From Halobellus litoreus (GTDB taxonomy: Archaea; Halobacteriota; Halobacteria; Halobacteriales; Haloferacaceae), in contig NZ_JANHAW010000003.1 in the NCBI RefSeq assembly GCF_024464595.1, positions 434,001 through 498,000 of the forward strand: DNA of 64,000 nucleotides. Reading direction: 5' to 3'. Below the pieces are notes generated by a model. The model had not been told where the DNA came from. It made no database searches and saw only the letters and a program-made list of their open reading frames with translations. The first letter of the stretch is position 1. Each line of letters opens with the position of its first letter. The position numbers and the translations under genes were made by a program. Of the stretch, positions 1 to 8,167 are shown one piece after another.

Positions 1-7
1 TTCTCGC

Positions 8-565
8 TCAGCGGTCGAACCGTCCGAGAAATCCCCCGCTTTCGGTCGATTCCTCGGGACCGTCAGGTTGGTTGATCTCGGGTGATTCGGTATCGGACTC
101 GTCGTCGTCGTCGTCGTCGGCATCTTCGGATACCGACGGCGTCTCCGCCCGGCAGGTAACCGAAATGGGTTCGCCGTTTCGGGCGGCTTCGACCGCCCAC
201 ATCTGTCCGCATCCGAGAACAGTCTGCCAGTCGTCGCCCGCCCGGCGAGCGACGGAAACGAGTATCTCGTCCGTCTCGGCGTCTCGGCCCGCGTACTCGA
301 TGCGGAACAGATCGCCGTAGATCTTCAGTCCGGAGGGCGTGTCGAGTCTGACCGGTGTGGTATCGGTCGACCCGTCGGGGCTCTCGACGGCCACTTCGAC
401 GACGGGGACGTCCTCCTCGGGCGTCGAAAAGGCGATTTCGAGCGTGTTGCCGTCCAGTTCGACGTCGGTCAGATCGACGAACGAGGCCGACTGACCGGTC
501 GCTTCTGCCACGCGTTGCCGGAGCGGTTCGAGCGGAAGCCGGACAGTGTCGCGTCCCTGTGTCAT
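8..565 (-). CDS. Acidic haloarchaeal hypothetical protein
   Basis: A 185-residue protein that I do not recognise by family. It has no signal peptide or membrane segment. The first 130 residues look like a compact domain with many beta-type segments. The tail, from about residue 143, is low-complexity and rich in Asp/Glu with a run of six aspartates, followed by a short Gly-Phe-Leu-Gly-Arg ending. Acidic tails of this sort are common in haloarchaeal cytoplasmic proteins. The stop codon lies only a few bases from the window edge, so nothing can be said about a downstream partner. It is divergent in use from, and not obviously linked to, the recombinase beside it. Confidence 0.75.
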   Translation of the reverse strand: MTQGRDTVRLPLEPLRQRVAEATGQSASFVDLTDVELDGNTLEIAFSTPEEDVPVVEVAVESPDGSTDTTPVRLDTPSGLKIYGDLFRIEYAGRDAETDEILVSVARRAGDDWQTVLGCGQMWAVEAARNGEPISVTCRAETPSVSEDADDDDDDESDTESPEINQPDGPEESTESGGFLGRFDR

Positions 566-656
566 CTCTCCGAGGGCCTACACGGGGGAGACGTATGACT
601 TCTCCGGCGTTAGGACGGGGCCCTACCGGAGCTGGCTACCCCTCGTTAGGGAGAGC

Positions 657-1928
657 TTATAACCGCGGTCCGAAGACGTCGGCGAGTTCGTCCCGGACGA
701 GGTCGCGCATCGCCTCGGCACGGGCCTCCCGCCGCGTCCGCTCGTCGAGGTAGTTTCGATCGGAGACCGCCGCGTCTCGGCTCCCTTGGGCGGCCGCGAC
801 GGCAGCCGTTCCGGCCTCGATCGAGGGCTGTTGCTGCCGGTAGAGCCGGTACCACGTCCGTCGGCCCATCTTCGGGAGCGGATGCCCGCCGTCGATCTGC
901 ACCCCCGCGCGCGCTCCGAGGTCCCGGAGCCACCTGCGCGCGGTCGCGGTCGACATCGGGCGATCGAGGGATTGGCCGGGCAACAAGTATCCCGTCCAGC
1001 CGTCGCGGTCCGCGAGGTCGTCGATGCGCCGTTGGGTCGCATCGACCCCGACGAGTAGTTCCACGGTGGCGCGCGTCCGACGGGCGTTCTTCCGTTCCCC
1101 GGCGGCAAACTCGATGTACGGAACGGTTCCCTCCCGATCGGATGGGTCGAGCACGAGTTGATCGACGTGAAGCTCGCAGGCCTCGACCGGGCGGAGTCCC
1201 CACCCGGCGAGCGCGAGGAGGAGGAAACCCTCGTCGGCGTCGGCGACGTCGAGCATCGCAACTAGGTCGTCGCGTGAGAGCGCGGGGTGATCGTAGCGCG
1301 GGTCCTCGTCCCACCCGAACCGGTTCAGGAGGTTCTCGGCGGGGTTGTAGAGCCCTCGGCCCATCTCGACGACGAACGTGTACCAGTTCTTCACTGCCGA
1401 GACGTACTTCTTTTTCGAGGCGAGCGTTCCGAGTTCGTCGTCCAGAACGCGGAACGTATCGCGGACCCGGGCGATCTCGTCGGGTTTGGCGGTCTCGTCC
1501 AGCAGCGGCGTGAGCAAGTCGCTCGTTCCGTTGACGTCGCGGTACGTCGTCGCGAACGTTTTCAACCGAGATTTGCGCGGGGCCACCGTCGTCGAGGCGC
1601 GTCCTCGGTCCCGTTCGAGTTCTTCGAGGTAGTCCTCGAATACCTGAACGGTGGGGTCGTGATCGAGCCCCCAACCGTCGGTTTCGTCGTCGTTGCTGGC
1701 AGGTGGCAGACCTACCTTTTCGTAGAACTGGCCGGGCGAGAGGTCGTACGAGCGTCGAAGTCGTTCGACGAACCCCGAATAGTTCGATTTGAGCCACGCG
1801 TACGTCGGCGTTTCGCGAGTCGGGTCGAGTTCGACGGCGGGGTCCGCGCGGATCGCTGGAATGATCTCATCCCGATAAAACCGATCGAACTCGCCTAAAT
1901 CGTCGAATTGGGCGTATTTCGGCGTCAT
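657..1928 (-). CDS. Tyrosine-type recombinase/integrase
   Basis: This 423-residue protein has the layout of a phage/XerC-type site-specific recombinase, with an alpha-helical N-terminal core-binding region (about 90-200) and a C-terminal catalytic domain (about 215-410). Recognisable catalytic positions are Arg246 in GWGLRPVEACELH, a candidate beta-hairpin Lys280, Arg356/Arg357 in PKMGRRTWY, and the nucleophile candidate Tyr393 in SDRNYLDE. The box that is usually H-x-x-R reads K-M-G-R here, so the first histidine is missing. It is the only mobile-element enzyme in the window. No tRNA or clear attachment site lies next to it, so I cannot tell whether it belongs to an integrated element on the left or is a resident recombinase. 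Confidence 0.8.
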   Translation of the reverse strand: MTPKYAQFDDLGEFDRFYRDEIIPAIRADPAVELDPTRETPTYAWLKSNYSGFVERLRRSYDLSPGQFYEKVGLPPASNDDETDGWGLDHDPTVQVFEDYLEELERDRGRASTTVAPRKSRLKTFATTYRDVNGTSDLLTPLLDETAKPDEIARVRDTFRVLDDELGTLASKKKYVSAVKNWYTFVVEMGRGLYNPAENLLNRFGWDEDPRYDHPALSRDDLVAMLDVADADEGFLLLALAGWGLRPVEACELHVDQLVLDPSDREGTVPYIEFAAGERKNARRTRATVELLVGVDATQRRIDDLADRDGWTGYLLPGQSLDRPMSTATARRWLRDLGARAGVQIDGGHPLPKMGRRTWYRLYRQQQPSIEAGTAAVAAAQGSRDAAVSDRNYLDERTRREARAEAMRDLVRDELADVFGPRL

Positions 1929-2257
1929 ATCTCGATTTCGAGCCGCCGGAGAAACCCGCTCGCTCCGTCCGTGGGTGATTCGAAGTGCATCCGTTTGGGT
2001 GGGTAGAGCGTTTCTATCTAGGATATTATAATTTGTGGTGTGTCGTTGTCCCGAGCAGACAACGAAACAACACAGAAATAGCGACGGTCGAGGACACTAA
2101 GCGATAAATCATATAGCGCGATATCAAATTTTCCAGTGCGGACTGCGGCACCCTTCACTCCGGCGTCCGAGGAGTTCGGGACGCTACGGCGTGAAATCGG
2201 TCGGAGACGACGCGTCACACCGGAGAGGTCGCTGCGCGAGAAAAACTGGCCGAGCCG
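1929..2257. other. Intergenic region with a short inverted repeat
   Basis: No convincing gene is present between the recombinase start and the E1 beta stop. The stretch is AT-richer than its neighbours around 2020-2110. It contains an 8-bp perfect inverted repeat, TCGTTGTC and GACAACGA, at 2043-2065 with a 7-base spacer. An AT-rich stretch at about 2027-2034 could serve as the promoter of the recombinase. Confidence 0.5.
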
Positions 2258-3223
2258 TCAGTAGTCCGCGACGCGCTCGATCGCTTCGGCGATGCGCGGG
2301 GGATGCGGGATGTAGTAGTCCTCCATCGACAGCAGCGGGACGGGGATGTCGAATCCGGTCACGCGCTCGATGGGCGCTTCGAGGTACATCAACACCTCGT
2401 CGTTGATCGTGGCGATGATCTCGCTGGCCCAGCCGCCCGACTTCGGCGCCTCGTGGACGACCACGCAGCGACCGGTCTTCTCGACCGAGTCGACGACCGT
2501 CGCTCGGTCCATCGGTGAGATCGTTCTGAGATCGATCACCTCCGCGTCGACGTCGATCTTCGAGACCGCTTCGAGCGTCTTGTGCATCATCGCGCCCCAC
2601 GAGATCACCGTCACGTCCTCGCCTGCGCGACGAACGGCGGCCTCCCCGATCGGAACCTCGTAGTCGTCGTCGGGCACGTCCTCGCGGATCGACCGATAGA
2701 CGTGCTTCGGCTCCATAAACAACACCGGGTCCGGGTCCCGAATCGAGGCCTTGAGCAGGCCCTTCGTGTCGTACGGCGTGCTCGGAATGACCACCTTCAG
2801 TCCCGGAATGTGCGCGTATGCGCCTTCGAGGCTCTCGGAGTGGTGCTCCAGCGCGCGGATCCCCGCCCCGTACGGCGTTCGGACGACCAGCGGCGCGCTC
2901 CACTCGCCGCGGGTGCGCCACCGCATCCGACTCGCGTGGGTGACGAGTTGGTCGAACGCCGGCGGGAGGAACCCCGAGAACTGGATCTCCGCGACCGGGC
3001 GCAGCCCGAAGACCGCCAGTCCGACCGCGCCGCCGGCGATGGCGATCTCCGAGAGCGGCGTGTCCACCACGCGTGTCCCGCCGAACCGGTCTTTCAGCCC
3101 CTCCGTCGCCCTGAACACGCCGCCGGTCTCGGCGACGTCCTCGCCGAAGACGACGACGCTGTCGTCGCGTTCCATCTCCTCGGTCAGCGCCATATTGATC
3201 GCGTTGATGATAGTTTCAGGCAT
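2258..3223 (-). CDS. 2-oxoacid dehydrogenase E1 component, beta subunit
   Basis: A 321-residue transketolase-like protein, the usual length for E1 beta of pyruvate or branched-chain 2-oxoacid dehydrogenase. Typical family stretches are VVVFGEDVAETGGVF near the N terminus (the glutamate contacts the thiamine diphosphate aminopyrimidine ring), DTPLSEIAIAGGAVGLA, and HEAPKSGGWASEI in the C-terminal transketolase domain. It pairs with the E1 alpha gene just upstream, six bases away, so the two are almost certainly one transcript. The complex would oxidatively decarboxylate a 2-oxoacid to an acyl-CoA. No E2 gene is next to it, so the lipoyl partner must be elsewhere. The substrate is not resolvable from sequence. 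The neighbouring aldolase suggests pyruvate or a related 2-oxoacid. Confidence 0.93.
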   Translation of the reverse strand: MPETIINAINMALTEEMERDDSVVVFGEDVAETGGVFRATEGLKDRFGGTRVVDTPLSEIAIAGGAVGLAVFGLRPVAEIQFSGFLPPAFDQLVTHASRMRWRTRGEWSAPLVVRTPYGAGIRALEHHSESLEGAYAHIPGLKVVIPSTPYDTKGLLKASIRDPDPVLFMEPKHVYRSIREDVPDDDYEVPIGEAAVRRAGEDVTVISWGAMMHKTLEAVSKIDVDAEVIDLRTISPMDRATVVDSVEKTGRCVVVHEAPKSGGWASEIIATINDEVLMYLEAPIERVTGFDIPVPLLSMEDYYIPHPPRIAEAIERVADY

Positions 3224-3229
3224 AGATGC

Positions 3230-4378
3230 TCACCCCTTGGGTCGCCGCACGATGTGCTCGTCTAAGTCGTCCAGTTCGCTCAGGCTGCGTTCGAGCTCTC
3301 GCAGTTGCGCTTCGAGCTCGGGCGGCATCTCCTCGTAGAGGTGGACGAACAGCTCCTCGACCTCGCGGGGGCCGTACGCGTCGGCGGCTTCGATCGCCGC
3401 ATCGAACTCCTCGTCCACCTCGGCGACCATCGCCTCCCTGTCGACGTGGTCCCACAGTCCTTCCGACTTGAGGAAGGACTCGTAACGCTCGATCGGGTCG
3501 CGGTCGAGCCACGGTTTCACCTCGTCTCGATCGCGGTACTTCGTGGGGTCGTCGCTCGTGGAGTGACCCTCGCGGCGATAGGTGAGTCCCTCGAAGAGGA
3601 CGGGATTGCCCTGCAGCGCGAGCTCTCGGGCCTCGCTCATCGCGTGATACGTCGCGAGAACGTCGTTGCCGTCCACGCGGATCCCGTGAACGCCGTATCC
3701 GACCGCGCGCTGGGCGATCGAGTTGGCGTTCGTCTGCTTCTCGAACGGCGTCGAGATGGCCCACTGGTTGTTCTGACAGTAGAAGATCGTCGGGGCGTCG
3801 AGTACCCCCGCGAAGTTGACCGCCTCGTGGAACGCGCCGGTACTCGTCGCGCCGTCGCCGAAGTGCGCCGTGACGACCGAGTCGGTGTCGGTGATGTTCA
3901 TTCCCCACCCGATGCCGGTGACCACGGGAAGGTAGCCGCCGACGGAGATACCGATCATACAGTTCTGTTCGGCCAGGTACTTCTGCGCGTCCTCGATGCC
4001 GCGCCAGAAGAGCAGAATGTCCCGCAGTGAGACCCCCTTCATTAGCATCGCGCTGGTTTCGCGTCCCATCGCCAGCAGGTAGTCGTCCTCGGCGAGGGCG
4101 TAGCCGCTCCCGACGATACTCGCCTCGTGGCCGCGGCTCGACCCGACGGTCCCCATCTCGCCGCGTCGCTGGAGGTTGATCATCCGCTCGGCGTACCGCT
4201 TCTCGACGAGCATCCAGCGATACAGATCGATGAACTCCTCGGTGTCGAGGTCCGGCACGTCCGCGGGGTCGTACTCGCCGTTTTCATCTATTATTTGATA
4301 TTTAGTGACGGGGAGGTCGTCCTGCGTGATCCACGGGGCTTCCAGTTCAGTGGCCCCCTGTGAGGTGTTTTCGGTCAT
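3230..4378 (-). CDS. 2-oxoacid dehydrogenase E1 component, alpha subunit
   Basis: A 382-residue thiamine diphosphate-dependent E1 alpha. The ThDP/Mg motif starts at HFGDGATSTGAFHEAVNF (about residue 172) and closes at CQNNQWAIS, the expected G-D-G-x(~27)-N-N spacing. The phosphorylation-loop-like part reads YRREGHSTSDDPTKYR, typical of the family. It is the first gene of a two-gene unit with the beta subunit. Upstream sequence has an AT-rich TATA-like box. The gene is divergent from an amidohydrolase, and the whole unit sits at the edge of the aromatic catabolic region, where it could take 2-oxoacids made by aldol cleavage. A second E1 alpha of a different, acetoin-like type starts at 63554. 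Confidence 0.93.
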   Translation of the reverse strand: MTENTSQGATELEAPWITQDDLPVTKYQIIDENGEYDPADVPDLDTEEFIDLYRWMLVEKRYAERMINLQRRGEMGTVGSSRGHEASIVGSGYALAEDDYLLAMGRETSAMLMKGVSLRDILLFWRGIEDAQKYLAEQNCMIGISVGGYLPVVTGIGWGMNITDTDSVVTAHFGDGATSTGAFHEAVNFAGVLDAPTIFYCQNNQWAISTPFEKQTNANSIAQRAVGYGVHGIRVDGNDVLATYHAMSEARELALQGNPVLFEGLTYRREGHSTSDDPTKYRDRDEVKPWLDRDPIERYESFLKSEGLWDHVDREAMVAEVDEEFDAAIEAADAYGPREVEELFVHLYEEMPPELEAQLRELERSLSELDDLDEHIVRRPKG

Positions 4379-4415
4379 ATCTCGTGGCTTCCGTGTCGGT
4401 AGACTTGTCGTGTCG

Positions 4416-4427
4416 ATAATAAATATA
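4416..4427 (-). promoter_or_regulatory. TATA-like promoter for the E1 alpha/beta unit
   Basis: An AT-only 12-bp block, read on the minus strand as TATATTTATTAT, lies 38-49 bp before the E1 alpha ATG in an otherwise GC-rich region. This fits an archaeal TATA box with a leader of about 10-20 bases. Confidence 0.5.
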
Positions 4428-4664
4428 CCGAACGAATTGACGCCGTGTGGTGATTGGAGCGGCGGGACCGGACAGTACGGCAGCCACCTCTGGAAAAGTC
4501 CGAGACCGACCGTGTCGAACCCAGTTACCTAAACGTCTAAATGGCGTGGCCGACGTACATCGGTGATGTATGGCAGAGAGTGTCACCCACGGTTGGTCGG
4601 TCCCAGATTCGTGCTCCGTGGCATCGAGCGAGAGCACTGGTCAGTTCGCCCGGGTGATTGCCCG

Positions 4665-5753
4665 ATGATCGACGCGGCCGAGGAGCGGGTCGTCGACTGC
4701 GACTGGCACTACCAGGACTCGTTCACAGAAGTCGCGAAGTATATGCCCGAGCCCTGGCGCACGAAGTACAAGAACAGCAATTGGGAGGACGCCGGCGTCA
4801 CGCAGGCGCTCAGTTCGTTCTTCCCGACGTCGACGGGCGACAGACAGAATTACGGCAAGGTGCTGCGGGAGCACTCGAACTACCCCGACGAACCCGAAGA
4901 GCCCGAACGCGTCCGCGAGGGAATGGACTTCCTCGACGTCGACGTCTCCCTGCAGATCTCGCATCTCATCCTCGCTACAGGCGGAATCAACGCCGACGAC
5001 GAACGCATTCAGGCGTTTACGAGGGGATATATCGAGTATATGTTGGCGGAGGTGCTGGACCCCGACGACGGCGTCTACGGCCTCGCGCCGGTCCCGTACG
5101 GCGACATCGACGCCTCACTTCGGATCCTCGATCGCGTCGAGGACGAGGAGGCGTTCGTGGGAGCGTGCTTCGTCACGGCGGGGGCGAGCCCGCCGCTCGG
5201 CAATCGGAAGTACGATCCGATCTACGAGCGCTGCGAAGATATGGACCTCCCGGTGGTCTATCACACGGGCGGGTCGGGACTCGACGAGTACGTCCGTGCG
5301 GGCTATCAGGAGATGATCGAGACCCACACGCTCGGGTTCCTCGAGTCGAATATGTCGCAAATCGTCAGCGTCGCCTGCCAGGGCGTCCCCGAGAAGTACC
5401 CCGACCTCGACATCGTCTTTATGGAATCGGGCGTCACCTACATACCCGGCTTGGTGAGTCGTCTCGACGAGGAGTACCTCAAGCGCCCCGAAGAAACGCC
5501 GCTACTGGATACGCGACCCAGCGAGTACATCACGGACTTCTACTTCGGGACCCAACCGCTGGAGATCTCCGCCCGCAACGATCTGCTCGAACTCTGCTTC
5601 GATATGATCGGCACGGACCAACTGCTCTATGCTTCGGACTATCCACACTGGGACTTCGACAGTCCCTCGGTCATCAACGACCTGCCGATGCTCGACGACG
5701 ACGACCGCCGCGCGATTCTCGCCGGCAACGCGATGGAGGTGTTCGGGGTATAG
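4665..5753 (+). CDS. Amidohydrolase 2 family metal-dependent hydrolase/decarboxylase
   Basis: A TIM-barrel amidohydrolase of the ACMSD/LigW-like family (362 residues from this start). It has the N-terminal DCDWHYQD motif, YHTGGSGL, FMESGVTYIPGLVSRLDEEY (typical of this family) and the C-terminal YASDYPHWDFDSP with its metal-site Asp. The N-terminal motif reads D-W-H rather than H-x-H, a variant also common in this family. Members act on aromatic or ring-cleavage intermediates as hydrolases, hydratases or decarboxylases. The frame is open to a GTG at 4563, but those 34 extra residues are basic and unlike a halophilic protein. A Shine-Dalgarno-like GGGTGA precedes the ATG chosen. It is divergent from E1 alpha and convergent with the binding-protein gene. 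The exact reaction is unknown. Confidence 0.82.
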   Translation: MIDAAEERVVDCDWHYQDSFTEVAKYMPEPWRTKYKNSNWEDAGVTQALSSFFPTSTGDRQNYGKVLREHSNYPDEPEEPERVREGMDFLDVDVSLQISHLILATGGINADDERIQAFTRGYIEYMLAEVLDPDDGVYGLAPVPYGDIDASLRILDRVEDEEAFVGACFVTAGASPPLGNRKYDPIYERCEDMDLPVVYHTGGSGLDEYVRAGYQEMIETHTLGFLESNMSQIVSVACQGVPEKYPDLDIVFMESGVTYIPGLVSRLDEEYLKRPEETPLLDTRPSEYITDFYFGTQPLEISARNDLLELCFDMIGTDQLLYASDYPHWDFDSPSVINDLPMLDDDDRRAILAGNAMEVFGV

Positions 5754-5847
5754 GCAGACGCAAGAGTCCCTGACCAGCGATGTAGATTGACGTGGAAAGC
5801 AGGGACGGCGGCGGGTGGCCGATCGGCGAAAGACGACGCAGAAGCGG

Positions 5848-6873
5848 TCAGTTCGAGGGGATGTAGTCGTTGGTCGCGTACTCCGTGACGTCGAAGCTCT
5901 CCTCGACGAACCCGAGGTTGACCATCTCGTCCATCGTGAACTGCAGGCGGTCCATATCGATCGTGAGGTCCTGCCGGTAGTAGTCGTTGTTCGTGAGGAA
6001 GAAGCCGTCGACGAGCGGCTCGGGAAGCTCGAAGTACTCCGCGGCGAGCGAGACGACCTCGCTGCGGTTCTCGTAGGCGTAATTGACCATCTCGCGGAAG
6101 TCCTCACCCCACGCCGCGATGGCGTCGCCCTTCTCGTCGATGGAACTGTTCGCGGCGACGGTGTAGGCGAACGGGTACGCCTGGTCCCACGTCTCCTGTG
6201 AGGTGTACACTTCGGTGAATCCCTCGCCGCGAGCGGAGACGGCGAAGATCGCCGGGAAGACGCCGGCGTCGATACGACCGTCGTTGATCGCGGAGACGAA
6301 CGTCGGGAACGGCAGTTCGACGATCTCAGCGTCGTTCTCGGGGTCGAGGCCGACCTGCTGGAACTTCTTGACGATCATCGCGTGGACGCCGGTCCCCTGT
6401 GCGTTGACGCCAATGGTCGCTCCTTCGAGGTCTTCGGGTTCGGTGATGTCCGAGTCCGCGCCCGAGAAGATGGTGATGCCGTACCAGTCGGGGTGAGCGT
6501 CCCAGAAGTCCGTCGCGATCATCGAGATGTTCCCCGGGACCGCCTCCTGACGGACGGCGGACGCGTAACTCACCGTCGAGAGCAGCGCCATATCGGCGTT
6601 GCCCGCCGCCATCTTGTTCAGCGAGTCCGGCGTGCTCTGGTCACGAGTGACGTTGAGTTCGTACTCCGAGCCGAGGTTCGTGAGTTGTTCTTGGATGTCT
6701 TCGATCGCGAACAGCGAGGCGATGTTCTCGACGGGTACGGTAAACGCCAGCCCGAGTTCCGGCGTCCCGCCACCGGTGATGCTCGAACACCCGGCGAGGC
6801 CGGTGAGTCCGACGGTCCCGACCGCGGCGCTGTGTTTCAGAAACGATCGGCGACCCGAGTTTTTGAGTGGCAT
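5848..6873 (-). CDS. NMT1/SsuA-like substrate-binding lipoprotein
   Basis: A 341-residue exported binding protein. The N terminus has a Tat motif (RRSFLKHSAA) and a lipobox ending TGLAGC, so it should be anchored outside the membrane by a lipidated cysteine. The mature part resembles periplasmic binding protein-like II domains of the NMT1/THI5, SsuA/TauA and TAXI groups: an N-terminal lobe with AAGNADMALLSTVSYASAV and a middle segment EGATIGVNAQGTGVHAMIVK. These bind sulfonates, pyrimidine precursors, or aromatic and organic acids. No permease or ATPase gene is adjacent, so the transporter partners lie elsewhere or are supplied by another system. It is last in a minus-strand series with the ring-cleavage genes, suggesting an aromatic or related substrate. 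It has its own promoter-like box. Confidence 0.85.
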   Translation of the reverse strand: MPLKNSGRRSFLKHSAAVGTVGLTGLAGCSSITGGGTPELGLAFTVPVENIASLFAIEDIQEQLTNLGSEYELNVTRDQSTPDSLNKMAAGNADMALLSTVSYASAVRQEAVPGNISMIATDFWDAHPDWYGITIFSGADSDITEPEDLEGATIGVNAQGTGVHAMIVKKFQQVGLDPENDAEIVELPFPTFVSAINDGRIDAGVFPAIFAVSARGEGFTEVYTSQETWDQAYPFAYTVAANSSIDEKGDAIAAWGEDFREMVNYAYENRSEVVSLAAEYFELPEPLVDGFFLTNNDYYRQDLTIDMDRLQFTMDEMVNLGFVEESFDVTEYATNDYIPSN

Positions 6874-6897
6874 CGTAAAGTGAGTAACATAATCGAA

Positions 6898-6908
6898 CTA
6901 AATAAATG
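6898..6908 (-). promoter_or_regulatory. TATA-like promoter for the binding protein at 5848-6873
   Basis: The minus strand reads CATTTATTTAG here, 25-35 bp before the ATG of the binding-protein gene, with a very short or absent leader. This spacing is what archaeal TATA boxes use. Confidence 0.55.
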
Positions 6909-7147
6909 TTTGTGAATATACGCCAACAGCGGCGTTCGGACGGCGACGACGAGAGCACTCTCGTCACCGGCGAGTTGCACGAACGCGTTCCGGCCAGCGA
7001 AAGAGGCGATCGAAGCGGTAGAGTACCGTCGAGCATCGGATCTCGGGGGGTGCCGACGGCTGACAGGGAGCTATCGGCAGTTAAGAACATAATAACAGTC
7101 GTGGACACGACCGTGCGGCGTTTCGTCAAAAACGCGGACGCGTCGCC

Positions 7148-8080
7148 TCAGTAGTTGACGCGGGCCTTCGACTCGATTTGCCCGATCCACTGCCGGTCTT
7201 CGAGATCGCCCTCCTGCCACTCGATGGTCTCCCACTCCGGATCGAAGACGAGGTAGCCGCCGGCGTTGAACTCGATGCGGTGGCCGCTGACGGGGTCGCG
7301 CACGTAGAGGAACTTCCCGCGGGAGATGGAGTGCTGTCCGATCCCGTCGGTCGGGATGCCGTGCTCGTTCATCGCGTCGTGCGCGTCGAAGAGGTCGTCC
7401 GCCGTGTCCACTTTGTACGCGATGTGGTGCAGCGCGGGGTCGTTCGCCGGGTCCTCGTCTTCGATCACCGCGGCCTCGATCTTGTTGCCGTTGGCGCTGA
7501 GGAAAGTCCCCCATCGCGAGCCGTCCTTGCGGTCGTACCGCTCCTGCACGCGGAAGTTGAGCGCCTCCTGGAGCCACTCCCGGAAGTCGTTGGCCGCGGG
7601 GTCCCACAGCTGGACGTGATCGATTCGCTTGGGCGCGATCGGATTCGTCGTCGTCCGGGAGTACGTCTTGTTCTTGAGCTTCGAGCGACGCTCCGCCGGC
7701 GGGTCGGGTTTCTCCATTTCGTAGTAGAACTCGAACTCGTGTCCCGTGGGCGTCGTGAAGCGATAGGCCTCGCCCTGGCCGAGTTCTTCGCCGTCGTCGA
7801 TCCACGTCACGTCGATGTCCCGCTCCTCGAGGGCTTCCTCGAAGGCTCCGAGATACTCGGGCTTACGCGTCTGCCAGCCGACGTGGTCGACCCCGGCCTC
7901 GTCAGCCTCCGAGAGGACGATCGAGTGGTGGTCGAACTCGTCGACGGCGCGGAGGTACGACGTGTCGCCGTCGCGTTCGACCTCTTCGAAGCCGACGGCG
8001 TCCCTGAAGAACTCCAGCGAGCCGTCGAGGTCGGGCGTTTCGAGCGCTACGTGACCGAGGCGAGCGAGTTCTGGATTCAT
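7148..8080 (-). CDS. Extradiol-type ring-cleavage dioxygenase (VOC superfamily, catechol 2,3-dioxygenase-like)
   Basis: A 310-residue two-module vicinal oxygen chelate protein, the length of type I extradiol dioxygenases. The C-terminal catalytic module keeps the iron-binding triad positions: His155 in RIDHVQLWD, His218/219 in PALHHIAYKV and Glu270 in GHRIEFNAGGY. The preceding GQHSISRGKFLYVRDP matches the active-site loop of the XylE/BphC class. The N-terminal module (residues 1-125) is the degenerate structural repeat. Such enzymes open a catechol ring next to the diol using Fe(II) and O2. It sits 87 bp after an HpcH/HpaI aldolase in the same direction, the classic meta-cleavage pairing. 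The ATG is preceded directly by an in-frame GTG. A non-aromatic VOC dioxygenase remains possible. Confidence 0.85.
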   Translation of the reverse strand: MNPELARLGHVALETPDLDGSLEFFRDAVGFEEVERDGDTSYLRAVDEFDHHSIVLSEADEAGVDHVGWQTRKPEYLGAFEEALEERDIDVTWIDDGEELGQGEAYRFTTPTGHEFEFYYEMEKPDPPAERRSKLKNKTYSRTTTNPIAPKRIDHVQLWDPAANDFREWLQEALNFRVQERYDRKDGSRWGTFLSANGNKIEAAVIEDEDPANDPALHHIAYKVDTADDLFDAHDAMNEHGIPTDGIGQHSISRGKFLYVRDPVSGHRIEFNAGGYLVFDPEWETIEWQEGDLEDRQWIGQIESKARVNY

Positions 8081-8167
8081 CACAACTCAGTGCACGTCGG
8101 TCTCCGATAATAACCTATCCTTCCGAACGGACGTTCGCCGGAACCGAAGGAGTCGAGCGTCCGGACG

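Noticed and set aside
4563-4664. Upstream extension of the amidohydrolase to a GTG at 4563.
   Set aside because: The 34 added residues are basic and unlike halophilic proteins or the family N terminus, and a Shine-Dalgarno-like GGGTGA precedes the later ATG. A TATA-like stretch near 4536 keeps a little doubt.
5848-6873. TRAP transporter reading of the binding protein.
   Set aside because: No DctQ/DctM-type genes are near and the sequence fits NMT1/SsuA as well as TAXI, so only the general fold was reported.
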